Shown here: in pieces, positions 27,445-36,128 of the stretch
How the letters are laid out: every line of letters begins with the position of its first letter
How positions within the stretch are numbered: position 1 is the first letter of the stretch
DNA from: Gammaproteobacteria bacterium
Lineage (GTDB): Bacteria; Pseudomonadota; Gammaproteobacteria; Pseudomonadales; Azotimanducaceae
DNA length: 64,000 nucleotides
Direction of reading: 5' to 3'
NCBI GenBank assembly: GCA_012960535.1
Contig: DUBB01000042.1
Coordinates: 14,735-78,734, forward strand
The notes under the pieces: generated by a model
Databases searched by the model: none
Told to the model about the DNA's origin: nothing
The model's input: the letters and a program-made list of their open reading frames with translations, nothing else
Translations under genes and position numbers: made by a program

Positions 27445-29700
27445 TTACTTAGCCGCTTCCTGAAGCAGCTTTAATACCCGTGGTGGCGAACACGGCAGCG
27501 TCTCTATCGGTAAACCGATTGCATCAGACACGGCTGTACCCACCGCAGCCAGCGGCGGGATAATACCCGTTTCTCCCACGCCCCTGACACCAAACGGATG
27601 AAATGCATTTGGAACTTCAACAATAATGGTATCAATGGACGGTAAGTCAGACGCCAGCGGAACACGATAATCCAGGAATCCGGCATTTTCCATAATACCG
27701 TTATCATCATAAATGTATTCTTCATTTAGAGCCCAGCCAATGCCCTGTGCAGCACCGCCTTGAAACTGGCCTTCAACGTAACCCGGGTGAATCGCCTTGC
27801 CAGCATCCTGGATGGCGGTATATCGGACCACATCCGTTTTACCGGTATCACGGTCAACCCAGACATCGCACAGATGCACGGCAAAACTAGGTCCCGCGCC
27901 ACGCGCATTGATATTACCGCGACCTGATATCTGCCCGCCTGTTTTTTCAGCGGCTGCGCATATCTCGGCCAGCGTCATGACATCCTCTCCGGCAAGATTA
28001 ATAGCGCTTCCATCCTGCCAGTCCACCTGCTCGGAAGTAACGTTCCACATTGATGCGGCCCTGGACTTGAGCTGTGCTACCACATCCTGGCAGGCTTCAA
28101 CAACGGCCATCCCAGTAGCAAAAGTAGTCCGACTGCCTCCGGTAGTTGCATTATAGGCTACATGTTCAGTATCAGTCACAATAGGATTAAGGCGGTCCAG
28201 AGGAATACCCAGTTCTTCAGCGGCCATCATCTGCATGGAAGCCCTCGATCCGCCAATATCGGGAGAACCCTCCAGTATCGTCCCCGTACCATCTGAATTC
28301 ATGTTGATAATTACCGAAGATTGCCCGCCGATATTAAACCAGAAACCCGCTGCAACGCCGCGGCCTTCACCAGACGCCAGTACGGTCTGATACTGTTCAG
28401 ACGTTTTTGCAGCTTGTAGACACTGCACCAGGCCCACTTCTTTCAACTTCGGCCCATATAGCGTCTGCGTCCCTGCTTTGGCCGCATTCAGCAGCCGAAG
28501 ATCGATGGGGTCCATAGCCAGTTTTTCAGCCAGTTCATTCATGACCATTTCTGCAGCAAATTCGGCCTGAGGTGCACCAGGTGCCCTGTAAGCGGCGGCT
28601 TTTGCTTTATTGACAACAACATCAAAGCCTTCAACCCACATATTTTCCACATCGTAAGGGGTAAATACGGTCATACAGCCCGGCGCCATAGGGGAACCCT
28701 TGAACGCGCCAGCTTCGTAATACAGACTCGCTTCCACCGCGGTCAGCGTGCCATCACTTTTAGCACCTATCTTAATGCGACTCTTGCTTGCAGAGGCCGG
28801 GCCGGATGCTCTGAACACCTCGTCCCTGCTCATCACCATTTTTACGGGCCGGCCTGCTTTTCGCGAAAGTACCAGAGCCACAGGTTCAAGATAAACCGTG
28901 GTCTTACCGCCAAAGCCACCGCCAATTTCACTGGCAACTACCTTGATCTGGCCTAATTCCATATTCAGCAATCTGGCCGTACTGGCTCTTACATCAAAAT
29001 GGCCCTGTGTTGGACACCAGACCATTGACGGTCCATTGTCGTCAAAGCGGACTGTCGTGGCATGGGGTTCGATATAGCCCTGATGAACCGTCGGTGTGCT
29101 GAACTCCCGTTCTACTATGATATCGGCCTGTGCAAAACCCGCAGCCACGTCACCCTTCTTTAATTCCATCCTCGAAGCAATATTTGACGGTGCACTGGGT
29201 GTATCGGCCAGACCCTGGGTAAACATATCCTCGTGGAGGACAGCGGCATCCTCTTTAATGGCCTGTTCTATACTCATCACCGGCGGAAGAACTTCATATT
29301 CCACGTCAATCAACTGCAAGGCCTGAGCAGCGGCCTCCTCCGTTCGGGCTGCCACAGCGACAATAGCGTGGCCGTGATACAGCACTTTTTTATCTGCGAG
29401 AATATTTCTGGCCAGGTCAAGCATGCCTGAATCCCCGTTTCCTGCGGCAAATGCCTCAGCATTAACACTTGGGAAATCTTCGAAGCCAGCCACCGCCAGA
29501 ACATCCGGATGCGCTTCTGCTCGGCTGGTATCTAATTTAGTGATCAAAGCGTGCGCGTAGGGGCTTCTTAAAACCTTGCCCCATAGCATGCCTGGCAAGG
29601 ACAAGTCCGCACCATAATTGGCTCGGCCGGTCACCTTGTCAAAACCATCCGGCCGAATGGTTCTCTGGCCAATGTATTTGTATTGTTTCGCTTCGCTCAT
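27445..29700 (-). CDS. Xanthine dehydrogenase-family molybdopterin-binding (large) subunit
   Basis: 751 residues, usual length for the MoCo subunit of a three-subunit molybdenum hydroxylase. Motifs: GGGFGGK at 260-266, VKMVMSRDEVF, AAYRAPGAPQAEFAAE, and GVGETGIIPPLAAVG with the catalytic glutamate near the C terminus. It lacks the AYxCSFR active loop of aerobic CO dehydrogenase and is not a CoxL form I. The reaction is hydroxylation or oxidation of an aldehyde, purine or aromatic compound with water as oxygen source; substrate cannot be read. Followed by the MoaD-like, galM and galK genes. Confidence 0.88.
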   Translation of the reverse strand: MSEAKQYKYIGQRTIRPDGFDKVTGRANYGADLSLPGMLWGKVLRSPYAHALITKLDTSRAEAHPDVLAVAGFEDFPSVNAEAFAAGNGDSGMLDLARNILADKKVLYHGHAIVAVAARTEEAAAQALQLIDVEYEVLPPVMSIEQAIKEDAAVLHEDMFTQGLADTPSAPSNIASRMELKKGDVAAGFAQADIIVEREFSTPTVHQGYIEPHATTVRFDDNGPSMVWCPTQGHFDVRASTARLLNMELGQIKVVASEIGGGFGGKTTVYLEPVALVLSRKAGRPVKMVMSRDEVFRASGPASASKSRIKIGAKSDGTLTAVEASLYYEAGAFKGSPMAPGCMTVFTPYDVENMWVEGFDVVVNKAKAAAYRAPGAPQAEFAAEMVMNELAEKLAMDPIDLRLLNAAKAGTQTLYGPKLKEVGLVQCLQAAKTSEQYQTVLASGEGRGVAAGFWFNIGGQSSVIINMNSDGTGTILEGSPDIGGSRASMQMMAAEELGIPLDRLNPIVTDTEHVAYNATTGGSRTTFATGMAVVEACQDVVAQLKSRAASMWNVTSEQVDWQDGSAINLAGEDVMTLAEICAAAEKTGGQISGRGNINARGAGPSFAVHLCDVWVDRDTGKTDVVRYTAIQDAGKAIHPGYVEGQFQGGAAQGIGWALNEEYIYDDNGIMENAGFLDYRVPLASDLPSIDTIIVEVPNAFHPFGVRGVGETGIIPPLAAVGTAVSDAIGLPIETLPCSPPRVLKLLQEAAK

Positions 29701-29701
29701 A

Positions 29702-30178
29702 TCATGCTCCCTGTCTTAGGCATTGTGCTGCATCCATCACCGCTCTAATGATTTTGTCATATCCGGTACAGCGGCAGAGATTGCCAGCCAGGAAATACCG
29801 GGCTTCTTGTTCAGTCGGGTTCGGGTTTTCCTCTAGCAGCGCCTGGGTCGACACAATCAGTCCCGGTGTGCAGATACCGCATTGCAAGGCCGCATGCTCC
29901 AGATACTTCTCCTGGATAATATGAAGGCTATCACGATTGGCTACACCCTCGATCGTGCCGATCTTTGCACCATCAGCCTCAACAGCAAGAACGAGGCAGG
30001 CACAGACTAATCGGCCATTGACTGTCACTGAACAGGCGCCGCAATCACCGGAGCCACAACCTTCCTTGGTTCCAGTCAGGCCCAGCTCATTCCTGAGAAC
30101 ATGCAACAGGGTATGCTGTGGTTCACACAGAAATTCAACGGCCTCATCATTAATGTCAGTAGTAACGTGTGTTTTCAT
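29702..30178 (-). CDS. Molybdenum hydroxylase [2Fe-2S] subunit
   Basis: 158 residues. N-terminal plant-type ferredoxin cluster: GCGSGDCGACSVTVNGRLVC; C-terminal helical cluster: CGICTPGLI and GNLCRCTGYDKI. Both four-cysteine sets are complete. Transfers electrons from the Mo site to FAD. It ends one base before the large-subunit gene begins and starts 3 bp after the FAD subunit stops. Confidence 0.92.
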   Translation of the reverse strand: MKTHVTTDINDEAVEFLCEPQHTLLHVLRNELGLTGTKEGCGSGDCGACSVTVNGRLVCACLVLAVEADGAKIGTIEGVANRDSLHIIQEKYLEHAALQCGICTPGLIVSTQALLEENPNPTEQEARYFLAGNLCRCTGYDKIIRAVMDAAQCLRQGA

Positions 30179-30181
30179 AGT

Positions 30182-31048
30182 TTAATTTCCCCTTGCACGC
30201 GCGGCAGCGATACCTGCTGCTCTTTTAGTCAGCACACCCACAATATGCTTTCTGAACTCCACCGTACCTCGTCGGTCGGTAATGGGTTTAGCCGCCAACG
30301 TCGATGCCGCAGCTGCAGCATCCAGCGCATCTTCTCCCAGGTCGGATCCTACCAGGGCAGCAGCGGCAGCAGGCACCAACAGCGCCGTGGTCGCCACAGC
30401 ACCTATGGCTACACGGGCAGAGGTGCACACGCCATCGTTGACGGTCACACTGACTGCAGCTCCAGCAACGGCAATATCCATCTCCGATCTCGGTATGAAG
30501 CGCAGGTAGGCATCAGCCGTATTCGGTTCAGGCCTGGCAATCTGAATACAACGCAGTAATTCGTTGTCAGCCATGCAATTGCTGCTAACACCGGTCACAA
30601 AATCTTCTGCGTTGACGCTCCGTTCGCCGCTAGGTCCAACGATATGACAGACAGCACCCAGGGCGATGAGTGCTGGAATGGTGTCCGCAGCCGGCGAAGC
30701 ATTACACAGGTTTCCACCTACACTGGCTCTACCTTGAACCTGACTCGAACCAATCAGATAGGCTGACTCTATCAGACCTGGAAACCATTGCTTAATATCT
30801 GCCCTGGAAGTCAATTCCGCACAACACATTGCAGGTCCCAGTAACAGGGCATCATCGGTTAATGTCGCCTGCATCATCTCAGAGATATGCTTGACATTGA
30901 TAATAAGGCGCTGATCACCAATCGAACCCTGCATCTGAATAATCAGATCGGTTCCCCCTGCTAATATGTCGACCGTGCCAGAAGACGCTGCCAACAGATC
31001 TACAGCTTCTTCAATGGATTCGGGCGACCGATAACTCGTTCCAGTCAT
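30182..31048 (-). CDS. Molybdenum hydroxylase FAD-binding (medium) subunit
   Basis: 288 residues of the CoxM/XdhB type. ILAGGTDLIIQMQGS is the FAD pyrophosphate-binding block, and RASVGGNLCNASPAADTIPALIALGA is the second FAD motif found in CO dehydrogenase, xanthine dehydrogenase and relatives. First gene of the six-gene unit; a 281-bp gap separates it from the MAPEG gene. Confidence 0.92.
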   Translation of the reverse strand: MTGTSYRSPESIEEAVDLLAASSGTVDILAGGTDLIIQMQGSIGDQRLIINVKHISEMMQATLTDDALLLGPAMCCAELTSRADIKQWFPGLIESAYLIGSSQVQGRASVGGNLCNASPAADTIPALIALGAVCHIVGPSGERSVNAEDFVTGVSSNCMADNELLRCIQIARPEPNTADAYLRFIPRSEMDIAVAGAAVSVTVNDGVCTSARVAIGAVATTALLVPAAAAALVGSDLGEDALDAAAAASTLAAKPITDRRGTVEFRKHIVGVLTKRAAGIAAARARGN

Positions 31049-31294
31049 AATCTTGTCTCCTGCCTGTGTACCAATCTAATTCATCGCGCTATATATACCA
31101 TCCCATCGCATTGAGTAAAACTAAAGAATCATCAATTGCCATTATTTGTCTGTTGCAGAGGCTGATCGGCCACTAAATTAGCGCCGGGATCACTGAACTG
31201 CCTGCAGCCAGATTACAATCTTCAGTGGGGAAAGCGCGCTCCTTTCGAAAACACTATCGAGACCATAGATGCCTATCGCTTTTGTGACAATTAA

Positions 31295-31317
31295 CCAGCC
31301 TGCACCGATCAGGCTGG
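31295..31317 (-). terminator. Hairpin downstream of the MAPEG gene
   Basis: CCAGCCTG-CACCGAT-CAGGCTGG is a perfect 8-bp stem with a 7-nt loop, 13 bp after the MAPEG stop. On the minus strand TTAATT follows, a weak U-rich tail, so a rho-independent terminator is possible. Confidence 0.45.
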
Positions 31318-31329
31318 CATTAAACAGTT

Positions 31330-31716
31330 CTAATTCAACAATTGTATCGCGATACCTGAGATACCACCCACTACCAGTACCAGCAGAGCTAATTCAGTCA
31401 GCAGCGATCCAAGACCACGGGATTGTGGATCTCTGATATAGCTGATGGCGTACCAGGTCCTGCCAAGCAGGTAAACAACCCCGACTGCCGCCGCCCAGTA
31501 CTGGCCAATGTAATAACCGAATATCCAAAGTGCGGGCACAAACACAACCAGTTTCTCAAGCGTATTATAATGTACCCGAAAGGTCCGCTCGAATATTTCA
31601 TTGCCAGTCGTTGCCGGCGCTGAAATGCCGTATTTGCCTCGAGCTCGCCCTACCATAATCCCAAAAGCAGTAAATTGCAGTAGCGCTAACAGTAAAATCA
31701 AAGATACCCATTCCAT
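31330..31716 (-). CDS. MAPEG family membrane protein
   Basis: 128 residues with four hydrophobic helices. NEIFERTFRVHYNTLEKLVVFVP and GVVYLLGRTWYAISYIRDPQSRGLG match the MAPEG pattern (membrane-associated proteins in eicosanoid and glutathione metabolism). Bacterial members are mostly glutathione S-transferase-like; activity is not known here. The 257-bp stretch to its right (31717-31973) has no convincing gene. Confidence 0.82.
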   Translation of the reverse strand: MEWVSLILLLALLQFTAFGIMVGRARGKYGISAPATTGNEIFERTFRVHYNTLEKLVVFVPALWIFGYYIGQYWAAAVGVVYLLGRTWYAISYIRDPQSRGLGSLLTELALLVLVVGGISGIAIQLLN

Positions 31717-31973
31717 ATCGCGTTCTCATACAGTTAAAATACCATTGTGTATTGATCCCAAAGATCTCGCAATCGTTTATCCGAATAATGCCAACTGGAT
31801 AGGCCAATTGTGCAAATGTTTCTATCGTTAAGCATTGCAAGGCAATGGCCTGGCAATCAACCCATGCAAAAAACGATGGTTTCACTATGGGGCCGACGTT
31901 TGCTTCTGGACTGAGCATCGGCCGGCCAGCTATTTAATCACATCGATGCGCCATTTAACCTTTGGAGGGAAGT

Positions 31974-32438
31974 TTGAAAATTAGGCCAGCCGTATTATCC
32001 GACGACCAAAGTATCGCCAGTTTTAACCAGGCCATGGCACTGGAAACTGAAGCCAAGCACCTGCCAGACAAGGTTATACTTGCCGGGGTGCGTCGACAGT
32101 TGGCCGATGCTTCACTGGGGTTCTATCTCATCGCCGAAGACGCGGGTAATGCCCTGGGATGCCTGGGCATTACTTTCGAATGGAGTGACTGGCGCTGCGG
32201 CCTATTCTGGTGGATTCAGAGTGTGTACGTCGATCCAGAACAGCGCAGCCGAGGTGTTTTTTCTAATCTCTATGCTGAGGTAAAAGCACTGGCCAGTCAG
32301 CACGACGATGTGATTGGTATACGCTTATATGCGGAAAAAGAAAACACCAGAGCGATTAGAACTTACCTGAGATTAGGCATGACTGAAACGCCCTATCGCC
32401 TACTCGAAGACGAGTTCGCTGAGCTGAACAAACTTTAG
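31974..32438 (+). CDS. GNAT family N-acetyltransferase
   Basis: 154 residues. The core is WWIQSVYVDPEQRSRGVFSNLY (beta4 and the acetyl-CoA loop RSRGVFS) and RLYAEKENTRAIRTYLRLGM. The start is set at a TTG (31974) because GGAGGGA lies seven bases before it; an upstream TTG (31962) would place that site inside the gene. It precedes the ATP-grasp gene by 13 bp and is probably in one operon with the Anbu-associated genes, which may be of functional interest. Confidence 0.78.
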   Translation: MKIRPAVLSDDQSIASFNQAMALETEAKHLPDKVILAGVRRQLADASLGFYLIAEDAGNALGCLGITFEWSDWRCGLFWWIQSVYVDPEQRSRGVFSNLYAEVKALASQHDDVIGIRLYAEKENTRAIRTYLRLGMTETPYRLLEDEFAELNKL

Positions 32439-32451
32439 TGAGCAGCGAGCT

Positions 32452-33921
32452 ATGCAAGTAGACCAGTATAAGTCCTCAAAACAGATATATGATGAATTGT
32501 TCAGCCACACTGGCCGAGCTCGGCCGGGACTGGGCCATATCTCCCGATTCCTGAAGAAGAACACAGCAGAGCAATTGCGCCAGAAAAGTGAGCTGGCTGA
32601 GCTGACTATTCGTACCCTCGGCATCACCTTTACCGTATATGACGAAGGCCAGAATATCGATCGCGAATGGCCATTTGATATTATTCCCAGGACTATTTTT
32701 CAAACCGAGTGGCAGGGCATTGAGATTGGTCTCAAGCAACGTTTGAAAGCACTTAACCATTTTATTAATGATATCTACAACGACCAGCACATCATCAAAG
32801 ATAAGGTTTTTCCAGAAGCCCTTTTGAAGTCATGTAAAGACTTTCGCCCGGAATGCGTTGGCATGCAGCCAAAATACGGTGTCTGGGCCCATATCTGTGG
32901 CACAGACCTTATCCGGGATGCCGATGGCACCCTTTACGTACTCGAAGATAATCTACGAGTGCCCTCCGGTGTTTCCTATATGCTGGAAAACCGCAATATC
33001 AGCAAACGGATTTTACCGGAATTATTGAACCGTTATGAAGTTCGGCCAATGGATGACTATCCGTCACAACTCCTTGATATTCTCAGCTCCATATCACCGC
33101 GGCCGAATAAATTCCCGGAAATTGTCGTGCTCACTCCAGGCATATACAACTCGGCCTACTTTGAGCATGCCTTCCTCGCTCAGCGCATGGGTGCTGAACT
33201 CGTTGAAGGGCCGGATCTTATGGTCGCTGACGATGATTGTGTCTATATGAAGACGGTAGAAGGTCTTTCTAAAGTCGACGTCATCTATCGCCGAATTGAT
33301 GACCTGTTCCTCGATCCTGAAACCTTCCGCAGTGATTCTACTCTGGGTGTAAAAGGCCTGATGCGAGCCTGGAAAAAGGGCAACGTAGCAATCGCTAATG
33401 CACCGGGTGTCGGCGTTGCCGATGACAAAGTTGTCTATACCTATGTCCCGGAGATGATTAAATATTACCTCAATGAGGATCCAATTCTGCCAAATGTACC
33501 GAGTTATCTGTGCTCTGATGCTGACCAGCGCCAATATGTTCTCGATAACATGGAAAGCCTGGTGGTCAAACCAGCCAACGAATCGGGCGGCTATGGCATG
33601 TATTTAGGGCCAAGGGAGTCGAGACGACGCACTGTTCAGTTTAAAAAATTAATTAAGGCCAACCCAAGAAACTACATGGCGCAACCCATCATTAACTTAT
33701 CGACGGTGCCCACCTTGTGCAACCAGGCACTGGAGCCCAGGCATGTGGATCTAAGGCCGTTCATCCTTCAGGGCGACAGAAGCTTCGTCACAGCTGGCGG
33801 CCTGACCCGGGTCGCTCTAGTGCGAGGGTCTCTGGTTGTAAATTCATCGCAGGGTGGGGGCAGCAAGGATACCTGGATCCTTGATGACACAAAGACCCGG
33901 GGGCGCAAAAATGCTATCTAG
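32452..33921 (+). CDS. Circularly permuted ATP-grasp protein (DUF404/407 type)
   Basis: 489 residues. YVLEDNLRVPSGVSYMLENR, GTDLIRDADG, VVKPANESGGYGM, and DLRPFILQGD are hallmarks of the permuted ATP-grasp enzymes found with alpha-E proteins and the Anbu protease. They are predicted to ligate amino acids or peptides. An 11-bp overlap joins it to the alpha-E gene. Real product unknown. Confidence 0.87.
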   Translation: MQVDQYKSSKQIYDELFSHTGRARPGLGHISRFLKKNTAEQLRQKSELAELTIRTLGITFTVYDEGQNIDREWPFDIIPRTIFQTEWQGIEIGLKQRLKALNHFINDIYNDQHIIKDKVFPEALLKSCKDFRPECVGMQPKYGVWAHICGTDLIRDADGTLYVLEDNLRVPSGVSYMLENRNISKRILPELLNRYEVRPMDDYPSQLLDILSSISPRPNKFPEIVVLTPGIYNSAYFEHAFLAQRMGAELVEGPDLMVADDDCVYMKTVEGLSKVDVIYRRIDDLFLDPETFRSDSTLGVKGLMRAWKKGNVAIANAPGVGVADDKVVYTYVPEMIKYYLNEDPILPNVPSYLCSDADQRQYVLDNMESLVVKPANESGGYGMYLGPRESRRRTVQFKKLIKANPRNYMAQPIINLSTVPTLCNQALEPRHVDLRPFILQGDRSFVTAGGLTRVALVRGSLVVNSSQGGGSKDTWILDDTKTRGRKNAI

Positions 33922-34828
33922 GGTCGCAGAACGCCTGTATTGGTTTGGACGCTATCTGGAACGTACCGAGAATATAGCAAGACTGCTTTCTGTGTACACC
34001 AATCTGGTTCTCGACCTGCCTAAAGAGGGGTTTGTATGGGAAAGCCTTGTCAGTATCACCGGCTTTGAGCATGCCTTCAAAAAACGTTTCGCCAATGCCA
34101 GTGAAAGAAACGTCGTAAAATTTCTATTAGAAGACCCATCCTGCTCATTGCGGCACTGCGTCCGCATGGCCCGGGAAAATGCCCGTACCAGCCGCGACTT
34201 GATGCCTAATGAGGCCTGGCAGAAAATAAACGAGTTACATCTGTACCTGTCCGAAGATATGCAGCAACGTCTGAAGAGAGATGGCCGCTTTGAGTTTCTT
34301 TCCAGAGTCATTGATGTATCGCTCGAGCTAACGGGTTATCTGAACGGCAGCATGAGCGAGCATACACCTTATCACTTTATAAAAATGGGTTGCTATCTCG
34401 AGCGGGCCGACATGACCACACGAATAATTGATGTTGCCTGCCTTAATTTCCTGAAGCCAGACCGAAGGGGCACTACAGAATATGACAATATTCTCTGGAT
34501 GGGGGTCCTGAAATCCCTGAATGCCTACCAGATGTACCGGCAACACGTGCAGGAAAGAGTTAACGGTGAAGATGTTGCCGATTATCTGCTAAAAGATCGC
34601 TATTTCCCCAGATCAGTAGCTCACTGCCTCAAACAGGTTGCGGGCAGTTTTAGTCAGCTGCAACATAAGGGCAAGCCCCACCGGCGGGTCAGCCAGACCC
34701 AGCGTCGGATCAGCAAGGCGGATCTGGAATTCCTGCTAAAGGAAAATGAACTTCATGACTTTATTGACTTGGTTCAACTAGATCTTGCCAGGATACATGC
34801 TGACCTGAGTTCAACCTGGCTTAGGTAA
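33911..34828 (+). CDS. Alpha-E domain-containing protein
   Basis: 305 residues, all-helical, starting MLSRVAERLYWFGRYLERTEN, which is the family's typical N terminus and decides the start at 33911 over an earlier in-frame codon. YHFIKMGCYLERADMTTRI is the second conserved segment. Always found beside permuted ATP-grasp proteins; biochemical role unknown. Stop codon lies 3 bp from the convergent Anbu stop. Confidence 0.87.
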   Translation: MLSRVAERLYWFGRYLERTENIARLLSVYTNLVLDLPKEGFVWESLVSITGFEHAFKKRFANASERNVVKFLLEDPSCSLRHCVRMARENARTSRDLMPNEAWQKINELHLYLSEDMQQRLKRDGRFEFLSRVIDVSLELTGYLNGSMSEHTPYHFIKMGCYLERADMTTRIIDVACLNFLKPDRRGTTEYDNILWMGVLKSLNAYQMYRQHVQERVNGEDVADYLLKDRYFPRSVAHCLKQVAGSFSQLQHKGKPHRRVSQTQRRISKADLEFLLKENELHDFIDLVQLDLARIHADLSSTWLR

Positions 34829-34831
34829 CGC

Positions 34832-35584
34832 TCAATTTTCTGAAGCGCTATCGACCTGATCCCATGCCTGACTCCAGGCAATGGGCGGCATTTTACCGAA
34901 AGCTTCGCGTAGACTTTTATCCCAGGCGGCATTCAGCTTTCGCAAATACTCACTGGAGTCTTCAAAACGATATCGGCGTTCTACCAGGAGACTATTGGTG
35001 TAATACATCAGAACCTCTATCGGCGGGCCAACGGATAAATTACTTCTCATGGTTGAGTCCATCGAAACCAGGCCGCTGAGGGCTGCTGTTTCCAGGGGTA
35101 TATCCTGACTGATCATTCTATCCAGTATAGGCTTTCCGTATTTACTCTCACCGATCTGCAGAAAAGAGGTATCACGGGAGGTGGTAATATGATTTCCCTG
35201 GGGATAAATCAAAAAGGCCGCATGTTTACCGCCCTGTATCTGCCCGCCAATGATAAAGCTCGCCTCAAAGGACTTTCCACCACCGGTATGTTTGGCCTGT
35301 TGCTGCAACGACACGGCACCGACATAGTCGGCTGCCTCCTCAAGGGACCGCACGCGGGAAAAACCCTCTACTGATCCCTGCTTTACATCCTTTTTAATCT
35401 GACCTATTACGCCCTGGGTTGTCGCCAGGTTGCCAGAAGACAAGACCACTAACTGCCGTTCCCCTGGCACCCCATAGGCATACATTTTTGAATAAGTAGA
35501 GACATTATCAAGTCCAGCATTGGTTCTTGAATCACTGACGAAACAGAGCCCGGCATCCATCCTGATGGCAACGCAATAGGTCAT
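34832..35584 (-). CDS. Anbu (bacterial proteasome homologue) peptidase
   Basis: 250 residues from MTYCVAIRMDAG; removal of Met exposes Thr2 as N-terminal nucleophile, the reason for preferring ATG 35584 over a start five codons earlier. SDSRTNAGLDN and the downstream GESKYGKPILDR and LSGLVSMDSTMRSNLSVGPP blocks are characteristic of Anbu, an Ntn hydrolase related to HslV and 20S beta subunits. The usual partners (ATP-grasp, alpha-E) are immediate neighbours, but on the opposite strand; the transglutaminase-like gene often seen with them is not present in the window. Confidence 0.9.
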   Translation of the reverse strand: MTYCVAIRMDAGLCFVSDSRTNAGLDNVSTYSKMYAYGVPGERQLVVLSSGNLATTQGVIGQIKKDVKQGSVEGFSRVRSLEEAADYVGAVSLQQQAKHTGGGKSFEASFIIGGQIQGGKHAAFLIYPQGNHITTSRDTSFLQIGESKYGKPILDRMISQDIPLETAALSGLVSMDSTMRSNLSVGPPIEVLMYYTNSLLVERRYRFEDSSEYLRKLNAAWDKSLREAFGKMPPIAWSQAWDQVDSASEN

Positions 35585-35724
35585 ATTAAAGTTCGCCACA
35601 GTAATGAAAGTAAGGGTGCCCTGAACAGATCACGCAAACCTTCTACCTCCAGAAAACGAGGCTGTGCCTGGTAATACCAGAAGGCATCTTGGGTTGATAA
35701 AAATGTTAACAATTGCATTTCCAA

Positions 35725-36081
35725 CTACATCGTTGCGGTCACTGTCTGGGATTTTTTCGAACCCGCCAGGTATTTCTCAATCTTGTCCTTGGCTTCATTA
35801 TCAGTGTCGATAAAGTTAACGCCTGAGCCCACTTTGTGAGGATTTTTTACGCCGTTTCTGGCAATCCAGACAATCTTTCCTGCCACCGGAATCCGCTCTG
35901 CTTCATCCATCAACTCAAGCAGAATAAATACCTCGTCGCCAAGCTCGTATTCCGTTAAACCTGCCAGGAACAGACCGCCATTTTTTAAAAAAGGCATATA
36001 ATACTGATACAACTGTGCGACATCCTTAATCGTAAGATTAACAAGATTTTTCTTAGCCGTATTTCGATTTAACTTAGGCAC
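35725..36081 (-). CDS. pilZ: PilZ-domain protein
   Basis: 118 residues. Matches the PilZ type of the tmk-holB-pilZ neighbourhood: LPFLKNGGLFLAG-type N-terminal strand (YYMPFLKNGGLFLAG), VFILLELMDEAERIPVAGKIVWI, GVGVNF-type end (KVGSGVNF). Canonical type IV pilus PilZ lacks the RxxxR c-di-GMP motif, and none is visible here. In Pseudomonas it is needed for pilus assembly. 47 bp downstream of holB; tatD, which often follows, is absent. Confidence 0.85.
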   Translation of the reverse strand: MPKLNRNTAKKNLVNLTIKDVAQLYQYYMPFLKNGGLFLAGLTEYELGDEVFILLELMDEAERIPVAGKIVWIARNGVKNPHKVGSGVNFIDTDNEAKDKIEKYLAGSKKSQTVTATM

Positions 36082-36128
36082 AAACCATACCAGGTAGAAT
36101 TAACATGAAAAGTGTGCATCATCACTGC

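Noticed and set aside
27445-29700. Aerobic CO dehydrogenase large subunit (CoxL)
   Set aside because: The diagnostic AYxCSFR loop is absent; AYRAPGAPQ occurs instead.
31598-31918. 106-codon minus-strand frame overlapping the MAPEG gene
   Set aside because: It overlaps MAPEG in another phase, has odd composition and no recognisable motif.
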